This document shows positions 1 to 11,853 of a stretch of DNA of 64,000 bases, piece by piece; the stretch's first letter is position 1; the number at the start of each line of letters is the position of its first letter. Below the pieces are notes generated by a model. The model saw only the letters and a program-made list of their open reading frames with translations, ran no database searches and was not told where the DNA came from. Source of the stretch: Cryptomeria japonica (taxonomy: Eukaryota > Streptophyta > Pinopsida > Cupressales > Cupressaceae). Where the stretch lies: positions 520,187,185 through 520,251,184 of the forward strand of contig NC_081414.1 in the NCBI RefSeq assembly GCF_030272615.1. The letters run 5' to 3'. The position numbers were made by a program, and so were the translations under genes.

Positions 1-546
1 TCTGCTTAATCTCACATATACCTTCTTGCAATTCTTTTTTGCATTCCACACTTGATCTTACAAATAAGATCTTACATTTATACCATACCCTAGGACCAAT
101 TTTAGTAGGTCGGCTCTACAAGATATTACAACAAAACATTTTACAAATAATACAATATCTGATGCAATAACCCATTGAGCATGTCAGCTTAATACATTTA
201 CAACAATAATAAATCATCTCCATAGCGTGCCATGCTGATCTAGAAAAGATAAACCTGCCGGTGTAACCCTAGATAACCTGGACCTATTTGTTGGTGAAAG
301 CAAATATGCAAATAAGAATATACCAATGATATTACTTCAAGGAAAAGTGTCCACATGATGTCTTCGACATTACCAAGTGTCTTCCATGTCATTTCAGGTA
401 CCGGTGAACATTATATCCTGTCGGTTAACCGTATACTGGTGATTGTTGAATAGTTTACTGATTGCCGGTGGATGTTGTTGGATCTCCAAAGTAGGTGTGT
501 TAGCAGGTGTTGACATCAATGACAAAACCATACCAAAATACCAACA
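1..546 (-). repeat. Copia-1 3' LTR, cut by the window start
   Basis: This is the first 546 bases (in element orientation) of the 3' LTR of a minus-strand copia element. It aligns without any net gap to 5614-6159. I count about 26 differences in 546 positions (4.8%), nearly all transitions. The LTR begins TGTTGGTATTTTGGTATGG on the minus strand, directly after a purine-rich tract. Its other end and the left target-site duplication lie outside the window. Confidence 0.93.
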
Positions 547-560
547 ATCTCCCCCTTTGG
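547..560 (-). other. Copia-1 polypurine tract
   Basis: On the minus strand CCAAAGGGGGAGAT abuts the TG that starts the 3' LTR. It is the plus-strand primer site for reverse transcription. The same tract with the same ~25-base surroundings precedes the 3' LTRs at 16648 and 24266. Confidence 0.88.
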
Positions 561-900
561 CATTGATGGCAACACAAGATGGAAAAACCATCAACGTGTC
601 AAAATAGAAATGCCAAAATACAAAAAACCAATTCTCCCCCTGGGAGTAATATGTGTTTATTAATATCAATCTCTCATACCAATCTCTCCTCAAAAAGATA
701 ATGCACTCTCCCCAATGTTTTTCCATATATCTCTTCCCCTTTGACATCAAATTCCAAAGTCACAAAAATGTCAAGTTCATACAAAATACCAATCAATTCA
801 ATATACTAACTACTCCCCCTGAGAAGTAGCTTCGTCATCAAATACTGGAATAAAAGATTTGTCCATTTAATTCTGTCGGTTGATGATAATCATCAACTGT
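561..900 (-). other. Copia-1 3' untranslated region with extra polypurine-like tracts
   Basis: Non-coding stretch between the polyprotein stop (901-903) and the polypurine tract. It holds further minus-strand G-rich, PPT-like runs near 635, 735 and 815 (seen on the plus strand as CTCCCCCT or TTCCCCTTTG). The equivalent tracts recur in the plus-strand copy at 16338-16497. No gene is seen here. Confidence 0.7.
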
Positions 901-3900
901 CTAAGTCTCTACCGGTGGAGGTAGGACTCCAAGGTGATCTCTAAGATACTCAAAAGTTTCCTTAGGCAAAGGTTTTGTAAAAATATCTGCAAGCTATTCT
1001 TTAGTATTCACATAAACCAGTTTTATTTCTTTTTCTTCAACTTTTTCCCTTAGAAAATTCAGTTTGATAGAAACATGTTTTGTTTTAGAATGTAATACTA
1101 GATTCTTAGATATATCAATTGCTGCAGTGTTATCACAATATATAGTAATAGGTTCCTTGCATTTTACCTTTATGTCTTTCAACATTTGCTTAAGCCAAAG
1201 TACCTATGTACAGTTTGTTGCTGCTGCAACATATTCTGATTCTGTTGTTGATAAAGATGTAGAACTCTATTTCTTACTTAACCAAGAAACTAATCTCTTT
1301 CCAAGAAAGAATGCTCCTCCAGTGGTGCTCTTTCTATCATCCACATCTCCTACCCAATTTGCATATGTGTATGCATATAGATCAAAATTTTCATTTTTAG
1401 GATACCATAATCCAAGATTTGTTGTGCTTTGTAAGTACCAGAAAATCCTTTTTACTGCTGACTCATGATTTTCCTTAAGATTACTCTGAAATCTAGAAAC
1501 TATACATATTGCATTCATAATATCAGGTCTGGTTTGTTTCAAATACAGTAAACCTCCTATCATAGATTTGTATCTAGTTGGATTAACAGGTGTAGATTCA
1601 TCCCTTTGAGATAATTTGTCATTTGTAGTCATAGGTGTGCTTACCGGTTTAGAGTTCTCCATCCCAAATTTCTTGAGTAGTTCTTTCAAGTACTTAGATT
1701 GACTAAAAAATATGCCTTTATCAGTCTGTAAAATCTGCAATCCTAAAAAGAATTTTATTTCTCCAATCATAGACATTCCAAATTCATGCTGCATTTTAAG
1801 AGAAAATTCTTTGCATAATCCATCTTCTCCTCCAAAGATTATATCATCAACAAATACTTCCATAATCAAAATGTCATCATTAGTTACTTTGTAATATAAA
1901 TTGCTATCTGCATTTCCTTTAGTAAAACCAATTTTTAAGAGATACTTATCCAATCTTGCATACCAGGCTCTTGGAGCTTGTTTTAGTCCATACAGAGCTT
2001 TTCTTAATCTGCAAACCATATCATTGTTATCTATCAAAGAAAATCCATCAGGTTGTTCAATATAAACTTCTTCTTCAAGATCTCCATTCAAAAATGCACA
2101 TTTAATATCCATTTGATAAACTTTGTAATCCTTGTGAGCTGCAAAGGCTAAGAATAGCCTAACTGCTTCAATTCTGGCTACCGGTGCAAAGGTTTCATTG
2201 TAATCAACTCCTTCTTTCTGAGAATATCCCTTACACACTAGTCTTGCTTTATTCCTGAAAACCTTACCATCTTCATTGAGTTTGTTTCTAAATACCCATT
2301 TGGTTCCAATTACATTTTTATTTTCAGGCCGGGGAACTAATGTCCAAGTATTATTTTTCTCAATTTGTCCTAATTCTTCTTCCATAGCTTTAATCCAAAA
2401 TTTATCTTCACATGCCTCATTGATAGATAATGGTTCAATTTCAGAAATAAGACATACCTCTTCATTTGCCAATCTTCCTCTTGTCATGACTCCTTTAAAT
2501 TTGCTTCCAATTATCTGATCTTCAGAATGATTCAATCTTACATACCAGGGTGTCTTAGTCTGATGTTGTTCTTCAATTACTGTGGTATCCTCTGATGATA
2601 CTAGAGTAACTGGGTCATCAATCTATACCGGTGGATTTACTATTGGTTCATTTGTCATAATTTCTGTTATCGGTTCAGAGTCTACATACCTTGAAGTTCC
2701 TCTGAATTGTTCATCAATCTTTACATTTGTACTCTCAACAATTTTCTGTAATCTTTTATTAAAACATCTATAAGATTTACTCTTAGATGAATAACCAAGA
2801 AATATTCCTTCATCACTTCTAGGATCAAACTTTCCAATATACTCATCTCTTCTAATATAACATTTACTTCCAAAAATTCTGAAATACTTAAGAGTAGGAG
2901 TATTACCAAACCATAGTTCATGAGGGGTCTTACCAGTTTCACCTTTGATGTGAACTTTGTTGAATGTATAGACAACAATGCTTACTGCCTCTCTCTAGTA
3001 CACATGTGGTAGATTTGCTTCTGATAACATACTTCTTGCTACATCCAAAATAGTTCTATTTTTCCTTTCAACAACTCCATTCTGTTGTGGTGTCTAAGGT
3101 GCTGATAACTGTCTTTTGATTCCATTCACTTCACAGAATGTATTAAAATCTCTAGATGTGAATTCTCCTCCTTGATCAGATCTTAAACATTTAATTTTCT
3201 TACCAGTTTCATTTTCAACCATTGCTTTGAATAGTTTGAACTTCCCAAGTGCTTCTAATTTTTCCTTAAGAAAAGTAACCCAACACATTCTAGAATAATC
3301 ATCAATAATTAGCATGAAATATCTATCACCTTGTAAACTTTTAGTTCTAGCCGGACCACATAAATCAATGTGAATTAAATCAAGAGCATTATTGGATTTT
3401 TTTGGAATACTTTTGAAACTAGCTCTAACTTGTTTTCCAAATTGACATTCCTTGCAAATTGTATTCTGAGGTTTCACAATTTTAGGTAGATCTCTAACTG
3501 CCTTAGAAGTACTGATTTTTACCATGCAATCAAAATTTACATGACATAGTTTTTTATGCCATAGCCAACTTTCATCTATATGAGCAATTAAGCATGCCTT
3601 TTCACTGTTATTCAAATGAAAGATATTACCTCTAGTCTGATTACCGGTTGCAATTTCCAAACCAGTTCTATTCATGATTTTGCATTTTCCATTTTTAAAT
3701 TGTAACTGAAAACCTTTCTCAACTAATTGACCAACACTTAAAAGATTATGTTTTAATCCTTCAACATAGTAAACATTGTCAGTGTTATGTTTACCATCAA
3801 GAGATATTGAACCCTTACCTTTGATTGAACAGGCTTTGTCATCTCCGAATCTTACTAAACCTCCATTGTATTCTTGAAAGTTCAAGAATTTACCTTTGTC

Positions 3901-5052
3901 TCTAGTCATGTGATGTGAGCATCTGGAGTCAATAATCCATTCATCCTTTGATTCAACTTTAGCTTCTAGGGCTTGTTCTACCGGTGGAGCAATAGGCACT
4001 AGTTGATCTTCTATTATAGCAATGAAGACCCATCCATTATCTGCTGGATCCTCATCAAAATCATCAGTCACACCTTCATCAACAATGTAACAGGATTTAT
4101 CTTTGTTTTTCTTAAATCTGTATCTCTGATATTCAGGATTAGGTTTGTATGTTCTTCTAGCTTCTTCTCTTAGTCTAGCATGTCTATCAAGGCATCTTGA
4201 AGCCATATGACCAATCTTATTGCAATTGAAACATTTAAAGGGTGCTTTACCTTCATACTTACTTCCAATTGGACCTTTTGGCATTTTTCTTGCAAATAGT
4301 GCTTCAAGTTCTTCAAGCTCTTCATTCTCCTTTCTGGTTTCTTCAAGTTCTCTTGCATAAAAGGCTCTCCAGTCTGATTTGTCAAAAGATGGAGTAGATG
4401 ATGTTGATGCTTTGAAGGCCAAATCAGTTTTTATAGAAACATGACCAAATTCCTCTATTTCAAAAGCTGAAAGTTTTCCAATTAATGTATCCCTAGTTAC
4501 TAATGTATTAGGCATTGTTCTCAACTCATTAATAGCACTAACCTTCATTTTATATGCCAGTGGCAAACCTCTTAAGATTTTTGAAACAATCTCATCTTCA
4601 CTCAAGGTTCCTCCACAACATTTGATACCTAAAACAATTTCATTTACTCTTTCCATAAAAGCATAAATTCTTTCATCTTCTTCCATTTTCAGATGTTCAT
4701 ACCTGACTCGGAAGCTTTCAAGTTTTGTAGTTTTGACTGTGGAATCACCTTCATTCAGTGTTTCCAAATGATCCCCAATAGCTTTTGCAGTAGATCTATC
4801 TAATAATCCCATGATTTGTTGATCTGATAATGCGCTCAAAAGTGCTTCTCTTGCTTTGCAATCATTTTCTTCATCTTTACCTAGAGTAATAGGAGTAGGC
4901 TAACCAGCTATAGCAGTAGTATAACCATTCTTAGTAACTTCCCAGATGTCTTTACCAATGCAATTCAGATGTGTCTCCATTCTAATTTTCCATATTCCAT
5001 AGTTGGTTCCATCAAGTTTAGGACTATCCTTCCTGAAATAATTAGTAGACAT
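901..5052 (-). pseudogene. Copia-1 gag-pol polyprotein, one frame with seven amber stops
   Basis: Ty1/copia polyprotein in the order gag, protease, integrase, reverse transcriptase, RNase H. The start ATG is at 5050-5052. Visible landmarks are the gag zinc knuckle CFNCNKIGHMASRC near 4200-4240, the protease motif DSRCSHHMT near 3905-3940, the integrase HHCC and core near 3110-3560, the reverse transcriptase FVDD box near 1840, and RNase H near 1030-1420. The frame runs 1384 codons to TAG at 901-903 with no frameshift. It is broken by seven stops, all TAG, at 4900-4902, 3094-3096, 2995-2997, 2623-2625, 1267-1269, 1204-1206 and 994-996. The protease active-site glycine is arginine (codon 3922-3924), and the RNase H TDAD-type motif reads TYAN. 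The exact copia lineage is uncertain (Tork-like is a guess). The element cannot be autonomous now. Confidence 0.92.
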
Positions 5053-5095
5053 TGGATCTCCTCAAGTTGTTAAACTTCTGCAAAAGAGGATCAAA

Positions 5096-5107
5096 GCTCT
5101 AATACCA
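5096..5107 (-). other. Copia-1 primer binding site
   Basis: The minus strand reads TGGTATTAGAGC two bases after the 5' LTR end. This is one base away from the TGGTATCAGAGC complement of initiator Met tRNA used by most plant copia elements. The change is again C to T. Confidence 0.85.
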
Positions 5108-5109
5108 AT

Positions 5110-6159
5110 TGTAGGTCCCAAGGACAACTGAGAGGGGGGGTGAATCAGTTGTCCAATAAATTAAAACCAAAATCTTATTAACCAACTAATTGCTTAATAC
5201 CAGTAAGACAATTAATTGTGCCGGTAAACGGTGTTAACAGGAAATGTTGTACCGGTAAGAATTAATGCATGAAACATAAGCACGAAGTCAACCACAACAC
5301 ATGACACAAATATTTGTACATGGAAACCCTGTAAGGGGAAAAACCACAGTGGGAAACCTTACCCACAATCAGATGATACTACTGCAGATAGTAAGTGTAC
5401 AAGAGGGGTCTGCACGTTCAGGAAGGCCAACAGCCTAGAGCTCACTGCTCAAACACAAATGGGAGTCACACTGACTACAGATGGATGGTTAAATCCAATG
5501 AGAATGTACTACACAAAATAGCATCTTCATATGCTGGATTCAGTACCGGTGTAATGTTGATATGCTTCTACAAAAACCTAGCTTCACCTTCAAATGATGT
5601 CTTCGTGTATATCTCTTCTTAATCTCACATATACCTTCTTGCAATTCTTTTTCACATTCCACACTTGATCTTACAAATAAGATCTTACATTTATACCATA
5701 CCCTAAGACCAATTTTAGTAGGTCGGCTCTACAAGATATTACAATAAAACATTTTACAAATAATACAATATCCGATACAATAACCGATTGATCATGTCGG
5801 CTTAATGCATTTACAACAATAATAAATCATCTCCATAGCGTGCCATGCTGATCTGGAAAAGATAAACCTGCCGATGTAACCCTAGATAACCTGGACCTAT
5901 TTGCCAGTGAAAGCAAATATGCCAATAAGAATATACCAATGATATTACTTCAAGGAAAAGTGTCCACATGATGTCTTTGACATTACCAAGTGTCTTCCAT
6001 GTCATTTCAGGTACTGGTGAACATTATATCCTATCGGTTAACCACATACCGGTGATTGTTGAATAGTTTACTGATTGCCGGTGAATGTTGCTCGATCTCC
6101 AAAGTAGGTGTGTTAGCAGGTGTTGACATCAATGACAAAACCATACCAAAATACCAACA
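5110..6159 (-). repeat. Copia-1 5' LTR
   Basis: 1050-bp LTR bounded by TG and CA (minus strand TGTTGGTA...GGGACCTACA). It pairs with 1-546. The left end near 5110 contains a G-run, then a stretch resembling a transcribed leader. The right end abuts coding sequence of a plus-strand gypsy integrase at 6160, so this element inserted into that gene. Motifs of the type ACCGGT or GCCGGTG recur along the LTR. The family has further LTR copies at 16648-17708 and 20653-21691. Confidence 0.93.
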
Positions 6160-7555
6160 GTTGTGTATTCCTAAATGTTTCATGAGGTTGAATATTATTA
6201 GGGAGAAGCATTGTGGAGCTATGGCAGGTCATTTTGGTCTTGACAAGACCCTAAACCTTGTGAAGATACATTATTTTTGGCCTAAATTACATGCAGATGT
6301 GAGAAAGTTTATGGAAACATGTGTCATATGTCAAAAAGCCAAGGGGAAGTCTACAAATGCAGGTTTATATCAGCATTTACCCATTCCTTCTAGGCCATGG
6401 GAGAGCATAAGTATGCACTTTATGTTGGGTTTGCCTAGAACAGGGAGAGGATTTGATAGTGTCTTTCTAGTAGTAAACAAGTTTAGTAAAATGACTCACT
6501 TCTTACCATGTAAGACTTCTTGTGATGCATCATATGTTGAAGACCTATTCTTCAAAGAGATAGTCTGAATACATGGATTTCCCTTGAACATTGTTTTAGA
6601 TATTGATGTGAAGTTCATAGGTCACTGTTAGAGGACTCTTTGGAAGAAGTTGGGAACCAACCTAGCTTTCTCATAAACCTACCATCCTCAAATGGATGGG
6701 AAAACTAAAGTTGTCAATAGGTCATTAGGGAACCTATTAAGGTGTTTAACAAGGAAACATGGAGAGAAGTGGGATAACATTTTGTCATGGGCAGAATTCT
6801 CATACAATGACACCATAAATAGGAGCATCAGTAAATCTCCTTTTCACATTGTTTATGGCATACACCCAAGGAGAGTGTTGGAGTTAAGAGATCTACCAAA
6901 AGCAAAAGCCATTAGTGCAAATGGTGAAGCTTTTGCATCAGCCATTAAAGAGGTACATGATCAAGTCAAGTCTCATCTCCAACAATCTACAGTGAAGTAT
7001 AAAGCTCATGCAAATAAGAAGAAGAGAGATGTACAATTTAATGTTGGGGATTTGGTATGGGTACATTTGAAGAAGGAGAGACTACCGAAAGGAAAATACA
7101 CCAAACTCATGCAGATGAAGATTGGACCATGTCAGATTTTGAAGAAGTGTGGATAGAATGCCTATGAGATCCAACTTCCTCTTGATCTTGGATTATCACC
7201 CATCTTTAATGTGTGTGATCTTACACTTTTCAAAGGTACTGATAATGAAGAAGAGGAACAATTGCAGGTTGCAGTAGACAATGACATTCCAAGGCAAGAA
7301 TCGCCTAAGTTGAGAAAATTGATTGACACTAGAGTCACAAAGAAGACAAGGAAAAAGGAGTACATTGAGTACTTGGTGGATTGGCAAGATAAACCAGCTT
7401 CTAAGGCAGTTTGGATGACAAGTGAACAAATATCCAATCATGGTGTAGATTTACAAACTCTGATCTCAAGTAGGCTTGAGATTTCTTCTCCCGGGGAGTA
7501 TGGTGCAAGAGCACCTCATCAACAAGTTATTCATGACCCTGAGGATGAAGATTAG
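6160..7555 (+). pseudogene. Chromodomain Ty3/gypsy integrase, C-terminal part of pol
   Basis: Plus-strand remnant of a chromovirus pol, starting where Copia-1 interrupts it. The order is an integrase HHCC zinc domain (KHCG, GHFG, CVICQ, about 6200-6345), a catalytic core (6400-6760), the C-terminal domain and a chromodomain (KEYIEYLVDWQDKPASKAVW, about 7350-7410). One frame is kept throughout, with stops at 6566-6568 (TGA), 6629-6631 (TAG), 6674-6676 (TAA) and 7154-7156 (TAG), ending at TAA/TAG-type stop 7553-7555. The first catalytic Asp is His (codon 6416-6418) and the catalytic Glu is Lys (6707-6709), so two of three DDE residues are gone. The 5' portion lies left of the window. Confidence 0.88.
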
Positions 7556-7684
7556 GACCATTATGATATGTTAGAGTGTCTTGTGTTTCATGTATGTAAA
7601 TAAACCCCACCATGTAAGCCCATGTCACCAATTAGGCAATTTGAGACGTCAATTGGGACAATCTGGTAAAGAGGGGCAGTATAT
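7556..7684 (+). other. 3' untranslated region of the gypsy remnant
   Basis: Short non-coding tract after the chromodomain frame. It ends in a purine-rich run AAAGAGGGGCAG at about 7668-7679 that could be a polypurine tract. No gene is seen. Confidence 0.5.
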
Positions 7685-8131
7685 GGTTTAGATTTGTGTT
7701 TGATAGGATTTAGTTATGTTTTTTGTGTGTTTTATTGGTCCATGTGTGTGTATCCCAACCATATATAAAATTTTATCCTTATCAAACTAGAAAGAATTCA
7801 TCAGATTCAAAGTTTCTAAACAAATAATTCACTGATAGAGATATTTCTTGCATATTTAATTTCCCTCCTGAAGAGAAAAGATAAGAAACACATATATAAA
7901 AGATTGCCTTACAACCCATGCTCAAATGAATAACCTTGAATCACTCACATTGAGACCAGTAAATATTTGCAAGCACACCCGAAGACAACACAGATTCTAG
8001 GCTCAACATTGATGGTCTGTATATTGATATTAATTTCAGAAAAGATTACCAAAACATTAGAGTTTTCTCCATAAGACTAGAAAAGTCCCAGATATATTTC
8101 TATAGATTTTTCTTACAATTTCTTGTGATCC
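7685..8131 (+). repeat. Probable 3' LTR of the gypsy remnant; left arm of an inverted repeat
   Basis: LTR-like block after the purine run, with a TATA-like CATATATAAAA at 7760. The exact ends are uncertain because no second copy of the whole LTR is visible. From 7760 to 8129 it matches 13862-14232 in inverted orientation, with about 22 mismatches in 370 (94%). The similarity stops abruptly upstream of the TATA-like motif. It therefore looks like shared R-U5 with different U3, or the arm of an inverted-repeat unit. Confidence 0.6.
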
Positions 8132-8236
8132 CTTTTTCATTGTCCTAGTATCCATTTATAATAACATGGATGCATACAAGCTTCAGACAATTTTCAAAAA
8201 GGTTTGTTACAAACCGAATTACTCTCCAAGAAATGG
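8132..8236. other. Short spacer between inverted-repeat arm and the unknown coding region
   Basis: About 100 bases separate the end of the left inverted-repeat arm from the stop codon of the minus-strand frame. No motif is recognised. Confidence 0.4.
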
Positions 8237-11200
8237 TTACAAGTCTTTTTCAGCATCCACAGCTTCTTGTGCCTCTTGTTCAGTTGCAACCTCTTCTAAA
8301 TACTTCAGAGCATCTTCTTTATGTCCCATATAACTGCTCTTCCATTCCTGATAAGCATCATCACTTGGCCAAGAAAAACTAACAACCTTCTGCTTCATGT
8401 CTTCTAGCCTTTTCCAAGTGACTCTTAAATGTCCAATTTCCTTTTCTATGAAACCGTAATGAGATTTCACCTTTTCAATTTCTTCAATTGTTTGGACAAA
8501 TAGGGAGGTGTCATCAGTTTTGATAATTTGATTGATCCTTAAGGATAAATTGTGGTCCACCTCTTTCAACCAGGTCTTCTCTTCTTTCAATTGAATTGGA
8601 CCAATAAAACCTCCTGGAAACAATTCAAATTTATGATCCAAATATTCTTTTCTATAAATAAGGGCTTTTATTTTCACACCTGCCCTTTCCTCTACGAGAA
8701 TATTCATCTCTTTTATAAACTCATTGGTAGACCTTAGAAGGTCATTCTCCTCTGCATCTGGATGAGATGAGCACATGAGCTCCAATTCTTTACCTCTGGG
8801 CATCCACTTATTAAGGATTGGCTCCAAAGTGGCCTCATCTTCTCTGAATTTGATCATAACATCCAAAATCTTTTTCATATTTATGTATACAGTGGGGGCC
8901 TTGACTGAGTCAACAAAATTCAAGACTGTGGCTTTCACCTTCTCTTCATATTTGTTTGCAAACAAGGCTTCAGCTTGTTTCAAACTTTCCAACTCATGTT
9001 GGACACTTTTAGGTGATTGGGAACCCGAAGGCATAGGAGAAGGGGGGTATTCTACAATGGGACTAGTAGGAGGGGGTCTTGCTAGAGAGGAGGCTATCAT
9101 GAGTGCAGAGGATTCACCTAGATGGTGCTGACCTGCCAACTGACTCTGGAGTCTAGTAATAATGTTATCCCTATTGGCTATTTATTCTTTAACCTCATTG
9201 TAGGCCTTTAAGATAGTCTCCAACTTCAATTGGAGATTATCTCTTTCTTATGCCTTTCTCTCTGCTACTGCCACTTTGAACTTTGCAGTTTCCAAAATAG
9301 TGCTTGTAGCTTCCACTACCCCTGTATCTTGGACTCTTTTGACAATCATGCCTCCTAGGAGGCTAGAATCTGGTGCATCTTTCCTTCTTTTGTTCTCATC
9401 CTTCTTTAAAGACCACATGACAAGAGCAACATTATCCTTACTAAATGTCACTACTTCCATAGGCTTACTGCATCAAGCTCTAGAGCATTGGCTATATCCC
9501 ATTCAGGGAGAATCAACACACCAGCTTTTGCTACCATTTCTCTTCCTTTCTCAGGGGTAATAGTTTTAAATTCTTCCATGATTTCTTGCTTTATCTCTTC
9601 TTCCACTTCAGTTGTATCTCTGAGAGGCTGTTCACTCTTCCTCTGTTCACATCTAACCTTGAATTTCTCCATGTTTTTATTCCATACAAATTACATAAAA
9701 GCCCCTGTTGTAACAAAGTTACTGTTAGCCAAGAATTCTTCACTGGCTTGCTTAACAATAAGGTCCAATTCTTGGCCTTTTAGCTCACCATTAGTCAAAT
9801 TCATTTTAGCACTGTGTGGCTCTTCAGGCATTCCCTCTTAGGTCTCTTCATAAGTATAGGCAATCTCACTGAGACTCCCTAATTGTAATAATTGTTTAGC
9901 CACTGCTTGTTCATCTCTAATATGTATGGGGGACTGAGATGGAGAATATTGAGGTAGATCATTTTCTATTTCCTTTCCCACTCTTTGTCTTTTAGGGGAA
10001 TCCTAAATGTCAATGACATCTTCAATTTTCCTTTTTCCTTTTAAAGTGGAAGGCTCACCTGTCACTGGCATCATCACAGTGTACTTTGATTTCTTATGCA
10101 TTACATAGTCACCAGGTGGGATAGCCTTAGCAAAGGCAGGCTTGGCCAAGACCAACTTAACCTTATCAAGATCATTTTGCATTATGGCCTCCCTTTTTTC
10201 TTTTAAGGTCTGCATGAGGTCTTCAAAATAGAGAATCAAGAATTTGATTTTCTCCTCAAAAGGGTTGAAGCTAGAAAGAGGATCATAGCTACTGTCAAAT
10301 TGATGGATCAAATCAAGTGCCTTCTTGTATGTGATACACTTCTCTTTCCTTAGTTCCTGCTCATCTAAGCTGAATTCATTTCTGATTAAATCTTCTGGGA
10401 ACTGAAATTGGTGAGGCCTACCTCTACACATTGCTCTACTTCTGAACATGCCATTGAAGAAGTCCTCAGGGTCTGCACATCTTGAAATTGCAGTTGGCAG
10501 CCTATATGGTTTAAAGAATTCTTCAAAATATTTCCATCCACCCTTAGTGATTACAAAATGGTGGGCCATGGTAATAGTTGGGAAAATGGTCCCTTTACCC
10601 CTATTGGTTAGCTCTGCCTCTTGCACTCCTCTAATCTATCTCAATACTTCTACAATCCCTATCTTTAAAGGGACCTGATAGGGTAGTAAATAGGGGGTAC
10701 CTCTAAATCCATACACTCTGAAAATAGTTGACACAGGGTACAAATACATGTCTCCCCAATTGTGAACAATCTTAATATCCTATGCAAACTCCTTAGGTTT
10801 GAGGAATTCCAAAAGAGCCTTAGGAATTCTAGAGTTTTCTCTGCATAAAAGAATTCTAATTTTAGATGCAAAGCACTTATCAAATTTCAAGAAACTAGCA
10901 TCTTCTCTATCCCAAGATAAGATAGTACTCCAGAGTTGAACATGCATCTCTTCCTTATCCTTTATCTTGATCAAGTCCATTTCCTTTGCAAAGTAATCGA
11001 CACCTTTGAATAGGAACATGTGCATTAACATGGAGTACCATCTAAACAGTCTATCCACCTTACCATTTTTGATCCCTACTAGCCCTTTATGAATTGCATC
11101 AGCAAGGTATGAGGCATAATCAAATGTTATTGCTAGGGAGGGGTTCAAAATTTGTGTAATCATTAACATGTAATGGGTTGACATATTCTTTTCAGCATCC

Positions 11201-11853
11201 TCTCCAAAGATCTGACATAAGGCCCAATACATACCCTTAGCCCTTAGAGTGAATAAATTGAGGGAGACTGGTTCTATTGTTCTGGGGCCTACAATTGTTA
11301 ACCCTCCTATCTTAACAAAAAATTCTTTCAATGGGCCACTCCTAAGATGATCCCTTTGTGCATTATAAACCTGGGCTAATGACTCAAAGTCAATAGGCTC
11401 TAACAAATTGGAGTCCTCACTGAGTTTAAACACTTTCCTGAATTCATCTTCATTTATTTCAATCAAGACTAATCCCTTTGTATTCCTGATGCATCTTGTC
11501 GTAGGGTCATAATTCTATGCAATTAGGGTCAATAGATCTACATCCATGAAAAGACCTAGGACCACAAGATTTCCTACATCCAGTTCCCATATGCTATTCA
11601 GAGGAGCTGGGGAATGTCTCTACCCAAAACTGACTTTGAACAATCCTAAATCTGATATTCCTATTTCAGGGTCCCTTAACCAATTGCCTTTATTATATAG
11701 GCCATCCCCAATTTTCAAGCGAGGGTTCTTTGGTACTAGTTCTTTGGCCTTAACCCTGACATTGGTAGACATGGTTAATTTCTCTAAAAAATCATCATAG
11801 ATGTTTCTATCCTAATAATTTACTTTTCCTGTCAACTCTCTTCTTGTTGCCAT
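8237..11853 (-). pseudogene. Broken coding region of about 1200 codons, family not recognised
   Basis: A long minus-strand coding region reads from ATG at 11851-11853 to TAA at 8237-8239. It keeps one frame to about 9460, then shifts by one frame and continues. Stops interrupt it at 11812-11814, 11620-11622, 11515-11517, 10780-10782, 10003-10005 and 9248-9250, plus a few others. Most are TAG or TAA, one transition from a glutamine codon. I see no zinc knuckle, protease, reverse transcriptase or integrase motif. The N-terminal half has mixed hydrophobic/aromatic segments (for example MYWALCQIF, YSMLMHMFLFKGVDYF). The last third is Lys/Glu-rich and probably coiled coil (about 9140-9260 and 8300-8800). 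Its context is a 2-kb repetitive leader and flanking inverted repeats. It may be the extra ORF of a non-autonomous retroelement or a captured gene. Function unknown. Confidence 0.7.

Noticed and set aside
1064-1894. Plus-strand frames opposite the Copia-1 polyprotein
   Set aside because: Antisense shadows of the pol frame; the real homology is on the minus strand.
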